DNA from: Acidobacteriota bacterium
Lineage (GTDB): Bacteria; Acidobacteriota; Blastocatellia; Pyrinomonadales; Pyrinomonadaceae
Length of the DNA stretch: 64,000 nucleotides
Reading direction: 5' to 3'
Assembly (NCBI GenBank): GCA_003385635.1
Contig: QQUY01000002.1
Location: forward strand, 186,001 to 250,000
Each line of letters opens with the position of its first letter. Within the stretch, counting starts at the first letter, position 1. Position numbers and translations under genes: made by a program. Shown here piece by piece: positions 53,468-62,072 of this stretch. The notes beneath the pieces were generated by a model. It was given only the letters and a program-made list of their open reading frames with translations. It did no database searches and was not told the DNA's origin.

Positions 53468-54985
53468 CTACCTCTTTTCGTACCGATCACCGTCAAGAAC
53501 AAGCGCACCCGTGCCCGTCGAGTCGAATTCGAGAGGCCTCGGACTGATGACAAGGAAATCGACGGTGAACTTGTTGCCGGAATCGTGTTCCAGATAGGAA
53601 GTCAGGTTTCCCATCTCCGCAAACAGCTTTCCTTCGCGCAGGCTTACGGTGATCTCGCCGAACTCGCGATTGATGTACTTGCCCGCAAATCCGCTCAAGC
53701 TTGTCGGCGGTGTCGAATTTGCCACGTTCTCATTTCGCGCGGAAGAGGCCCTCTCGCGGCTCCTTTCCCGTTCGCGTTCCAGATTCCGCAGATACTCATC
53801 GATCAACGGATTCTCGGCAGCGTCAAGCGCCCTCTTTCCAAGCAGATGATCATAGATCTCGTTGGCGATCAGGTCTGGAAGGATGATGCTCTCGTCACTT
53901 TCATTGACCAGGACTACGACACCGATCTTATGCTCGGGCATAAAGGAGACGTGCGGTCTGAAGCCGGCGTAGGTTCCGAAGCAGTGAACGAATTCCTCGC
54001 CGTCGTAGGTCGCAATGTTCCAGCCCAGGTTGTAAGCGTACCTTCGATACTTATAGAAGCCGCGGTCCTGGTTGATCTGAGGCGCAAGGATCTCGCGCAT
54101 CGCTCGCGAAGAGATGATCCTTTTGTCTCCGAGCATCCCGTCGTTCATCATCACGCGGACCCATTTTGCCAGGTCCTCAGCTGTTGAGACCGTTCCGCCG
54201 GCGGCATGCATTGTCTGATCGTTCTTGTAAGGAAGCTCAGTGAACTCCCCTTCTTTGGATCGGTATGGTTTGGCGAAATTACCTGACGACTTCGCTTCGG
54301 AGGCGTAGGATGTCGTGTTCGTCATGCCGATCGGATCGAACAACAACTCCTTTTCCAGTTGTTTCCAAGTTTTGCCGGTCGCTTTTTCCATCGCGACACC
54401 CGTGAGGACGTAACCGAGGTTGGTATAGGAATACTCAGGAGAGCGCGGCTCGCTGAACTCGGCAAGCAGATCAAGCAAAAGATCTGAATCGTACTGGCCC
54501 GTGTAAGAGGTCCTTAGGCCTATCGCGTTGTTGCTGATACCTGCGCGATGGGTAAGGAAATCGCGCAGCGAGATCTGCTTCTCTGAAAGCGGTGCAGTTA
54601 ATTTCAGGTCCGGAAACACTTTCTCGATCGGGGCGTCGAGATCAAGCTTTCCTTGCTCATCCAGCAGCTTTGCCGCAGCTGCCGTAAATGACTTTGTCGT
54701 CGAGGCTAGATAGAACCCTGTGTCTTTTGCAACCGGCAGTTTCCTCTCGAGATCCCGGTATCCGAATCCTTCCGAAAAGATGACCCGATCGTCCTTTACA
54801 ACTGCTACTGCCACTCCCGGTGAGGTCGGGATCCGTTTCATCACGGCTTCGATGTGCGACTTGAGCTTCCCCGTTTCTACCTGCGGACGCGCTGCTGCCC
54901 GCTGCGGACCCGCTTCCTGAATACTGAGGCCGACGATCAAAGCGATCACAAATGTAAAAAGGCATCTGATGAACATATTTCTCAT
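53468..54985 (-). CDS. Exported serine hydrolase, beta-lactamase fold
   Basis: 505 residues with a signal peptide (about 1-24). SxxK is STTK in YLASTTKSFT. YxN is YTN in YSYTNLGYVL. The third box is HCFG. An Arg/Glu-rich helix (YLRNLERERERSRERASS) links to a C-terminal lipocalin-like domain (about 425-505). GGGAG about seven bases before the ATG supports the start. It follows an AraC-type regulator gene on the same strand after 86 bp, so joint control is likely. Substrate unknown. Confidence 0.87.
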   Translation of the reverse strand: MRNMFIRCLFTFVIALIVGLSIQEAGPQRAAARPQVETGKLKSHIEAVMKRIPTSPGVAVAVVKDDRVIFSEGFGYRDLERKLPVAKDTGFYLASTTKSFTAAAAKLLDEQGKLDLDAPIEKVFPDLKLTAPLSEKQISLRDFLTHRAGISNNAIGLRTSYTGQYDSDLLLDLLAEFSEPRSPEYSYTNLGYVLTGVAMEKATGKTWKQLEKELLFDPIGMTNTTSYASEAKSSGNFAKPYRSKEGEFTELPYKNDQTMHAAGGTVSTAEDLAKWVRVMMNDGMLGDKRIISSRAMREILAPQINQDRGFYKYRRYAYNLGWNIATYDGEEFVHCFGTYAGFRPHVSFMPEHKIGVVVLVNESDESIILPDLIANEIYDHLLGKRALDAAENPLIDEYLRNLERERERSRERASSARNENVANSTPPTSLSGFAGKYINREFGEITVSLREGKLFAEMGNLTSYLEHDSGNKFTVDFLVISPRPLEFDSTGTGALVLDGDRYEKR

Positions 54986-55071
54986 ATTTCCACTCCCGAA
55001 GGCGCAACATCACGCGCCCGATCGACTCGATCATATCGATCGGGAACCCGCTGGGTATTGGAGAATCGTGC

Positions 55072-55911
55072 TCAACTTGTAGGAATTTGATCTCTTCGGA
55101 GAACGCTTCTGTATTCTCCAGGAGTAAATCCTGTCAGCCGCTTGAAGTTCGCAGAAAAATGGCTCTGATCGTAGAAGCCTACTAGTGCTCCGATCGCTGC
55201 AAGATCCAGGTCCGTCTCCGCGAGTTTGCGGCATGCTTCGTCGATACGCAGCCTTCTTACACGTTCGCCGACGGTACATCCCGTCCTCCTCCTGAATTCT
55301 CTGGAAAGATGTGCGGGATGAACCCCCGCCTCCTCGGCAATGTCTTCAAGCAGGATCTTGTCGGCGAACCCTTCCCTTAGCATTTCATCGACCCTTGTCA
55401 ACCATTTCGGTGCGGACCCTCTTCGAGTTTCCGAGCTCTTCTCCCGAGCGGCACCGGCGACAAGTTCGAACACGAGACCCTTGATCGCAAGCGGTGAGAA
55501 CGGGTCATTCTTAAGGAACTCGCCATACATGCGCGCGGCGATCGAACCAAGCTCGCCGCCTCTGAATTCCGTGCGGTCGCCAAAAGCATTCGCGAGTTCG
55601 GGATTTCCGCGGATCCAGCCGTCAGAAAGATCGATCTCGAAGATACGGGTCAGGCGGTCGTGAAAGCGGACAGAGTGGGATTCCTGTGCTGTGTGAACGA
55701 TAAGATCACCGCTTTGCCGGACGTTCACGCGGGATCCAAGCTTCTCCGAGTAGCCGCCCTCCAAAACGAAGCTGAAATAAGGCGCGCCGTGGGAATGCTT
55801 GCGCATATAAAGATCCTCCGGGTAGAAGATCTCCCACAACTGAAACTCACCTAAATTCAAAGGCGTTTCAGATCTTTCCTTAAGCTGTTTGTAATAGGCT
55901 GACTTGTTCAT
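55072..55911 (-). CDS. AraC-family transcriptional regulator
   Basis: 279 residues. N-terminal cupin-like domain (about 15-110; HSHGAPYFSFVLEGGYSEKLGS and QSGDLIVHTAQESHSVRFHD) and C-terminal double helix-turn-helix (about 180-275; IAEEAGVHPAHLSREFRRRTGCTVGERVRRLRIDEA and IGALVGFYDQSHFSANFKRLTGFTPGEYR are textbook AraC signatures). The effector is unknown. The likely target is the serine hydrolase gene directly downstream, or the tandem serine hydrolase cluster upstream. Confidence 0.93.
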   Translation of the reverse strand: MNKSAYYKQLKERSETPLNLGEFQLWEIFYPEDLYMRKHSHGAPYFSFVLEGGYSEKLGSRVNVRQSGDLIVHTAQESHSVRFHDRLTRIFEIDLSDGWIRGNPELANAFGDRTEFRGGELGSIAARMYGEFLKNDPFSPLAIKGLVFELVAGAAREKSSETRRGSAPKWLTRVDEMLREGFADKILLEDIAEEAGVHPAHLSREFRRRTGCTVGERVRRLRIDEACRKLAETDLDLAAIGALVGFYDQSHFSANFKRLTGFTPGEYRSVLRRDQIPTS

Positions 55912-56150
55912 CGAACATGACCCTCATCTCCTCTGTTCTCTACGGAGAATGGATGGAACCAGTTCATTCCGAGCGCACAAGGGGCAACGTTGGCCATTGA
56001 CCATTGACCGAGCGATTCGAGCGATCGACTTCGTGTCCTTTGTGTGAACCTTTGTGCACTTTGTGGTTAGTTTTTTATGAGGAATGCAGTTGCTGACGTA
56101 CTTCAACCATGAAGGTCACGAAGGTTTTCACAAAGGACACAGAGGATCGT

Positions 56151-58160
56151 TCATTGCGCAACCTTCTTCCTGAACACCACGTTTCTAACCCGGCCGCTTG
56201 AGACTTTCACAAGTGCGATCTTTCCCGCAGCGTCTCTCTCAAACACGGCCCTGCCGAAGAACCAGGACGCCCCGTTGAAATCATCCTTTTTCGCAGGCGT
56301 GAACGAAATGTCCGGGTGCCTTTGATGGACAGCGACAAGCTTCCCGTCCTTGACGGTGAACTCGTATGCCGTATCAAGTTCGCGGCTGTAGAACCGGCCC
56401 GTGTACTCCTCAAGAGCCTTCGCATCCGGCTCAAATGGCTTGACCCTCTTCGCAGTGTTCGGCTGGCCATTCTGAGTCCATACGAATTCACTGACCTTTC
56501 CGTCAGCGCCCGTTTTAAACTCTAATTCGACTCCCGGTCCCTCGACCTTGAATTTCGTCTGAGATATCGGCACAAGAGTCAATCTCTGGTTTCCCATCGT
56601 GCCAAACAACGTTCCGCCCTGGCGTGAGATGGTTGTCACGGTGCCGGGCATCAGCTCCCATTCTCCAGTGTACGAATCCAGGACTGCAGTGGGAACGGAG
56701 ACCGAATTTGCGTCTTCATTTTCGGGGGTTTCGGGCTTCGGTTCGGGAGCAGGTTCCGGAATGTACAGGTTTGCGATCCGGAAAGCGATATTGCCGGGGT
56801 TGAATACCGCATCGTTGCTGAAAACGGTGATCGACAGTTTTTTGGACGGAAATCTCAGCAGGAACGTCCGGTAGCCTGCGTCGCCGCCGCCGTGGCTGAT
56901 AGACTCGACGCCCCTGTATTCGCCTACCGACTGCCCCAGAGCGTACGAGATCTTCCGGCCGTTGTTAAGAACTCCGCGCTCCTTCATCTTCTGTATGATC
57001 CCGGGATCGCCAACAACCGGATCCTCAAAATTCATCGCCCAAAGACTTAGGTCTTCGACCGTGGTAAAGAGGCTTGTCGCACCTACGTTCGCATAGCTCA
57101 ATACAAGTTTTCGATGGCCGGCCCCGGACGGCGCGTACGAGTACGCACGGTTCTTTACGATCCTCTCGTGATCGTCATAGAAAAGTGTATTCATCATCTT
57201 CAGGGGCTTGAAGATCCGCTCATCCGTAAATTCAGCAAACGACTTCCCGGAGACGCGCGCGACAACCTCGGCCAGAAGGGTATACCCCGTGTTGCAGTAC
57301 AGATACTCCTCACCGGGATCAAAGTTGAGGTCCTCCTGGTTCGATACCAGCTTCAGCACGTGCTCCCGCGTGATGACGTCGTCCAGCCGCCAACCTGCCA
57401 ATGCGAGCAGATTCCATTGATCACGGAGACCGCTTGTATGGTTCGCAAGATGCCGAAGAGTGATCTTTTTTCCAAAATCATGAAGCTCGGGGATGTACTT
57501 GCGGACGTCATCGTCCATTGAGAGCTTTCCGTCAGCCTCGAGCAAAAGAGCGGCAAACGTGGTGAACTGCTTGGATACCGAGGCAATGTGAAAGATCGTG
57601 CTCGGAGAGTTCTTGATCCCATACTCCAAATTGGCAAGACCATAGCCTTTGCTGAATACGATCCTCCCGTCCTTGGCCACTGAGACAGAAGCTCCCGGGC
57701 CATTGTCGTTTTCCCAAGGCGCCATCACCTGTTCGATCCGCCCTTCGGGAGTCTTGGCAATAGCGTCGATCCTGAGGATCTTAATGTCGTAGCTTCCCGA
57801 CCCGGTCTTGTTGAGCGGAAAGACCTCGAGCCTGTATTTACCCTTCGCAGAAGTCTCGATAGCTATGAACTCCGGTCCGTTGCTGCCGTTCGGGCTGTCA
57901 AAATCTCCGATCTTTTCGCCTTCGGGAGAATAACCGGATATCGCGAGGTCGACCCCCTTCTGTTCAACCACAAGCAATGCAAATTTGTCTTTGTCGAGCT
58001 CGACCGTGTAGTTGTGCTTCTCTTCGCCTCCGATTGTGGCCGACTCTACGGATCCTGTCCGAAGCGACTTGGCATTTCCCTGTCCTGATACTGCAACAGA
58101 AAAAAGAAAGAAGCAGAGCGTGATAAAAGCTGAGGAGGTTCGCATTCGTTGTAATCTCAT
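56151..58160 (-). CDS. Exported serine hydrolase with N-terminal pre-peptidase-like domain
   Basis: 669 residues from the ATG at 58158-58160, eight bases after AGGAG; a TTG two codons upstream is less likely. Signal peptide, then a beta domain (about 30-130; YTVELDKDKFALLVVEQKGVDL, YRLEVFP) of the bacterial pre-peptidase C-terminal type. The beta-lactamase fold follows: SxxK is SVSK in HIASVSKQFT, YxN is YCN in YLYCNTGYTL, and the third box is HGG in SHGGGDAGYR. C-terminal lipocalin-like domain (about 480-665). Last of three tandem serine hydrolase genes, 33 bp from the next. Confidence 0.88.
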   Translation of the reverse strand: MRLQRMRTSSAFITLCFFLFSVAVSGQGNAKSLRTGSVESATIGGEEKHNYTVELDKDKFALLVVEQKGVDLAISGYSPEGEKIGDFDSPNGSNGPEFIAIETSAKGKYRLEVFPLNKTGSGSYDIKILRIDAIAKTPEGRIEQVMAPWENDNGPGASVSVAKDGRIVFSKGYGLANLEYGIKNSPSTIFHIASVSKQFTTFAALLLEADGKLSMDDDVRKYIPELHDFGKKITLRHLANHTSGLRDQWNLLALAGWRLDDVITREHVLKLVSNQEDLNFDPGEEYLYCNTGYTLLAEVVARVSGKSFAEFTDERIFKPLKMMNTLFYDDHERIVKNRAYSYAPSGAGHRKLVLSYANVGATSLFTTVEDLSLWAMNFEDPVVGDPGIIQKMKERGVLNNGRKISYALGQSVGEYRGVESISHGGGDAGYRTFLLRFPSKKLSITVFSNDAVFNPGNIAFRIANLYIPEPAPEPKPETPENEDANSVSVPTAVLDSYTGEWELMPGTVTTISRQGGTLFGTMGNQRLTLVPISQTKFKVEGPGVELEFKTGADGKVSEFVWTQNGQPNTAKRVKPFEPDAKALEEYTGRFYSRELDTAYEFTVKDGKLVAVHQRHPDISFTPAKKDDFNGASWFFGRAVFERDAAGKIALVKVSSGRVRNVVFRKKVAQ

Positions 58161-58193
58161 ATTCAATTCTCCTGCCTGGCGTGCAGGAATCGG

Positions 58194-59555
58194 TTATTCT
58201 GTCTTCTTGCCCTCGAATTTGTTGCCGTCGTTATTGATCCAGATCATCGTTGTCGGCACACCCTCATCGTCGGTCCGAAAATCGATATAGGAATAGAGCA
58301 TCCGGCTGAAATACTTTCCATCCGTCAAAGGGACCATCTCCGAATAGCTCCCTTCGTTCGCTCTTGCCTTCAGCTTACCGTCCAGCACATCCACATAAAC
58401 GCTCAGAGTTGGAGCAAATTCGTATTTGCCCGCGAGCTTCTCAAAACCCTCGGGATAATTTCCCCTGGCAGGTGTCGACTTTGCTCTCGACTTGTATTCT
58501 TTGCCAAATACGATCGCTGCCAGGTCTCGTCTGAGAAAATCCGCAACTCCCGTCTGCAGGTTTCCCAGAATGATAATGGTCACATCTTCCTGCCTGTAGT
58601 GCAGATAGTCCGCGATATATCCGCTTATCCTTCCGTCGTGGCCAAATACATCATTCTCGTTTGATCTGTAGATCGAGATTCCGTAGCCGTAGCCACCGCT
58701 ATGCTCGGTAAAGAGTTTCTTCTGTGAGGCGGATTTTAGTATCTTTCCGTCCCGCAACGCGTTCACCCATTTTTCAACGTCGCCCACGGATGAGTAGATA
58801 GAACCCGAGCCTCTGAAGAAGACGTCGTTGACGTACTCCGGACGGGTCACTCCGTCGTAGCCAGCCGGATCGTATCCTTCCGCGAGATTCTCGATCACCG
58901 GCCCGTCAAAGTAGTCGCCGGTCGATGACATTTTAAGAGGTCCGAATATCCTTTCTTCAAGGAAGTCTCCATAGCTCTTACCGCTAACCTTTTCGATTAT
59001 CCTTGCCAGAACCGTGTATCCGGAGTTGCTGTACGCGTACGTCTTTCCCGGCTCGGAGACAAGGTCATTACCGAAGATCTCCGCAGTGACCTCTTCAAGT
59101 GATAGCGACTTGCGGTTGATCTTTCTGAAGTTGGGAAGGGCAAAGATATCTACCAGGCCGGAAGTATGGGTCAGCAGATGATGTATCGTGATGCGATCAG
59201 AAGGTCCCGTTTTACCGAGATGCTCGGACAGGAGATCGGTAGTCTCCAGTTTGCCGTCTTCTTCTAGAAGGAGTATCGCCGAGGCGGTGATCTGTTTCGA
59301 GATGGATCCGATCTTGAATTTGGTGCTGATCGTGTTCTGGAGACCGAACCTGTAACTCGCCTTTCCGAAACAACCTTTGTAGAGAGTCTCCTCTGCTTTC
59401 CTGATCAGAATACAGCCGCTGAAATCACCGGTCTTTGCATACGACATCGCGTATGCATCTACCTTTTCTTTAACAGCCTCTTCACCGTGCGGATCGCTTC
59501 CGAGCGTTCCCGCAACTAGAATCAAGAGCGTGGCGCAGATTCCTGCGAGTTTCAT
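58194..59555 (-). CDS. Exported serine hydrolase, beta-lactamase fold
   Basis: 453 residues with a signal peptide (1-20). SxxK is SISK in KIGSISKQIT. YxN is YSN in YAYSNSGYTVL. The third box is HDG in GHDGRISGY. A shorter C-terminal beta domain (about 370-450) ends at FEGKKTE. AAGGACC lies just upstream of the ATG. Middle gene of the tandem trio: 33 bp to the downstream gene and 118 bp to the upstream gene, so the trio may form one transcript. Substrate unknown. Confidence 0.88.
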   Translation of the reverse strand: MKLAGICATLLILVAGTLGSDPHGEEAVKEKVDAYAMSYAKTGDFSGCILIRKAEETLYKGCFGKASYRFGLQNTISTKFKIGSISKQITASAILLLEEDGKLETTDLLSEHLGKTGPSDRITIHHLLTHTSGLVDIFALPNFRKINRKSLSLEEVTAEIFGNDLVSEPGKTYAYSNSGYTVLARIIEKVSGKSYGDFLEERIFGPLKMSSTGDYFDGPVIENLAEGYDPAGYDGVTRPEYVNDVFFRGSGSIYSSVGDVEKWVNALRDGKILKSASQKKLFTEHSGGYGYGISIYRSNENDVFGHDGRISGYIADYLHYRQEDVTIIILGNLQTGVADFLRRDLAAIVFGKEYKSRAKSTPARGNYPEGFEKLAGKYEFAPTLSVYVDVLDGKLKARANEGSYSEMVPLTDGKYFSRMLYSYIDFRTDDEGVPTTMIWINNDGNKFEGKKTE

Positions 59556-59673
59556 AGGTCCTTCAATGCAAATTTCGGATCTTTAGCTGATTACACCCCC
59601 GACCTCGGAATTATGACATTGGTTATTCTTCTCACGCCGTGCGAACCATTAGGTAAGAGCGCTGCCGGCGTGG

Positions 59674-61380
59674 CTATCGGCGCACAAACTTCAGGTTCCT
59701 GACCCTTCCGGCATCCAGACGGAACCCTGTAGGACTGCCGTTCGAATCCGAGTCGATCGTGATAACGCCGACCGTTTCGTTTCTCCAAAGGTCTTTCACT
59801 AACGGCTCTAGCGCTCCCAGATCTTTGTCGTTTATGGAGAGCGAAAGCTTGCCGTCATTTAGCGTGAACTTGTAGTAGGCGTTTACTTCCTCACTGAAGT
59901 ACGAACCGACAAGCGCACTGAGTTGCGCTTCGCTGTAGTCAGGGGTCTCGTATGCGTCAAACCTGAGCGACGGTCGGCCGTTGATGACCTCTCCGTACCC
60001 GTGTTTTCCGCCGTCCCCGTTCTGAAAGGTCAGTACTACGTTCAGACCCGGAAACAAGACCTTCAGCGAGTTCTCGGACAAAGGCTTCACCTCCGTCGGT
60101 GGTATACCGTCCCTCTCGATCATCATCTTGCCTTCTTTGGTGAGGATCTTCGAGAAGATCGAGTTCTCGGGATTCCAGAATGTGCCTTCGAAACTCTTAA
60201 GCTGTTCGGCTGTTAGCGTCGCATACGTCTCTGGCTCTTTTTGGTCAGTCGAATTCGAAGCATTTCCAGCCGGCGCTTTTTCCTTGAATTCATCCTTCAG
60301 GAAGATCTCTGCTATCTCCCTTGATTTTCCGACCGAATTGAAACCGGCTAGATTTGCCAGCACGATCACTGAGAAGTTCTGGTCCGGATATCTAACCATG
60401 TAAGTGCTGTATCCCGCCAAGCCCCCGCTGTGCCCGACGGTTCTCAGACCCTTGTGCGTCCCGTTAGAAAGTCCGAAAGCATACCCGGTCGAGCTTCCAT
60501 CGTTGAGCAGGCCTTCCTCTTCCATCTTCTCGACTAGGGCCTCTTGCTTCTTTCCGAGCTTGTTGTCGTAAAAGTTCCGGTCCCACATCAGAAGGTCTTC
60601 GACATTTGAATAAAGACCGCCCGAGCCGACAAGATCGAACCTCATTATCAGGTTGCGATAGCCGTCCTTTCCCGGCGAGTAGCTGAAAACACGGTTCTTG
60701 ACGATGTGATACTGGTCGTCGTGAAAATGAGTGTTCTTCATTCCCAGAGGCTTGAACATTTCTTCCTCGGCGAATTCCTTTATCGGCTTGCCCGAAACTT
60801 TTTCCACGATCTGGGCAAGCATGAAATAGCAGGAATTGCTGTAGAGATATCGGTCGCCCGGCGTGAAGTTCAGCTCCTTTTGACGCCTGATCATCTGGTA
60901 CATCTCATCGACCTCGATCGAGTCGTAGATATCCCTGCCGGAAAGCTGCCACAGCGTTAGGTTGTCGCGAACCCCGCTCGTGTGATGGATAAAGTTGCGT
61001 ATCGTTAGCGGGCCGTCGTACTTCGGAAAGTCAGGAAAGTACTTCTGGATCTCGTCGTCAAGACCAAGCTTTCCCTGTTCTTCCAGCAGGAGGATCGCCA
61101 TCGTGACGAACTGCTTCGAGACCGAAGCCATATAGAAGACCGATTTCGGGGTTATCGGTACATCGTGCTCAAGGTCCGCCGAGCCATACCCTTTCTTTAG
61201 TATGAACTCGCCATTCGTGATCACACCGACAGCCGCACCGGGCGAGTCGGTCTTGTTCCATTCGGCGAATAACTTGTCGACGGCGGCTTCCTGTTCTTGG
61301 GTGGCCTGACCGAATGCCGTTGCTGCCAGGCAAAACAGGACTACAAGTGCGATGAAGAACGATCTGGGGGAAGTGCTCAT
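59674..61380 (-). CDS. Exported serine hydrolase, beta-lactamase fold
   Basis: 568 residues with a signal peptide (1-24). SxxK is SVSK in YMASVSKQFV. YxN is YSN in YLYSNSCYFML. The third box is HSG in GHSGGLAGYSTYMVRYP. C-terminal DUF3471/lipocalin-like domain (about 395-565). Close relative of the 56151 gene without its N-terminal beta domain. AAGGAG is 13 bases before the ATG, somewhat far. First gene of the tandem trio, so the promoter should lie in the repeat-filled gap upstream. Confidence 0.88.
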   Translation of the reverse strand: MSTSPRSFFIALVVLFCLAATAFGQATQEQEAAVDKLFAEWNKTDSPGAAVGVITNGEFILKKGYGSADLEHDVPITPKSVFYMASVSKQFVTMAILLLEEQGKLGLDDEIQKYFPDFPKYDGPLTIRNFIHHTSGVRDNLTLWQLSGRDIYDSIEVDEMYQMIRRQKELNFTPGDRYLYSNSCYFMLAQIVEKVSGKPIKEFAEEEMFKPLGMKNTHFHDDQYHIVKNRVFSYSPGKDGYRNLIMRFDLVGSGGLYSNVEDLLMWDRNFYDNKLGKKQEALVEKMEEEGLLNDGSSTGYAFGLSNGTHKGLRTVGHSGGLAGYSTYMVRYPDQNFSVIVLANLAGFNSVGKSREIAEIFLKDEFKEKAPAGNASNSTDQKEPETYATLTAEQLKSFEGTFWNPENSIFSKILTKEGKMMIERDGIPPTEVKPLSENSLKVLFPGLNVVLTFQNGDGGKHGYGEVINGRPSLRFDAYETPDYSEAQLSALVGSYFSEEVNAYYKFTLNDGKLSLSINDKDLGALEPLVKDLWRNETVGVITIDSDSNGSPTGFRLDAGRVRNLKFVRR

Positions 61381-62072
61381 ATAAGTACAGTTCTCCTTTG
61401 AGATCAGGTGAATTCAATGATTTTGTAAGCAATAGGGTACTCTAAATGACCAGAATTCGAAAATGGTCACAAAGCATTGGTCATTGATCAATGTGCATTG
61501 ACCATTGACCATTGCCCTCTCAGCTTTGCGGCCCTTTGTGAAAACCTCTGTGTTCTTTGTGGTTAAATATTCTTCAGAATCTGAGTAGTAAACGTGAGGT
61601 ATACCACGAAGAGCACGAAGGTTTCACAAAGAACACTGAGCAATGATCAGTGTGCATTGGTCATTGATCATTGACCATCGACCATCGACCAATGACCATC
61701 GCCCTCTCAGCTTTGCGGCCCTTTGCGAAAACCTTGGCGTGCTTTGCGGTTAATCTGGATTGAGGTTCTGAGTTTGTTACAGAAGATCTACCACGAAGTT
61801 CACAAAGATTTCACGAAGGTCGCTGAGCAATGATCGTCGTCCCACCCGTGAACGGGATGCTAAATGGGTTACCGTTCACTGCTTTGCGATCTAGTCTCAG
61901 CCGAAGAAATGATTCGTAACGCTAAGACCATCCTAAAAAACTTCAGATGTACTCGCGGAAGTTACGGAACTTAGCCGACTGTTCACAGTTTGCGTCTGGC
62001 GGGCAAGCCCGCCGCTAAACGGCTCACTGCTTACTGCTTACTGCTCACCGCTTACCGCTTACCGCTCACCGC
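61381..62072. repeat. Repeat-filled gap with a tandem duplication
   Basis: Two copies of a block of about 180 bp, each with a period-7 cattgac-type array (61475-61516, six units; 61641-61703, nine units), then gccctctcagctttgcggcc and a CACGAAGG-type stretch; the gccctctcag landmark recurs 177 bp apart. 61999-62025 is an exact inverted copy of the 27-bp hairpin element at 31098. 62023-62085 has nine period-7 units (ctcactg, cttactg, ctcaccg, cttaccg) that cover the stop codon of the amidohydrolase gene. No gene seen. Confidence 0.85.
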
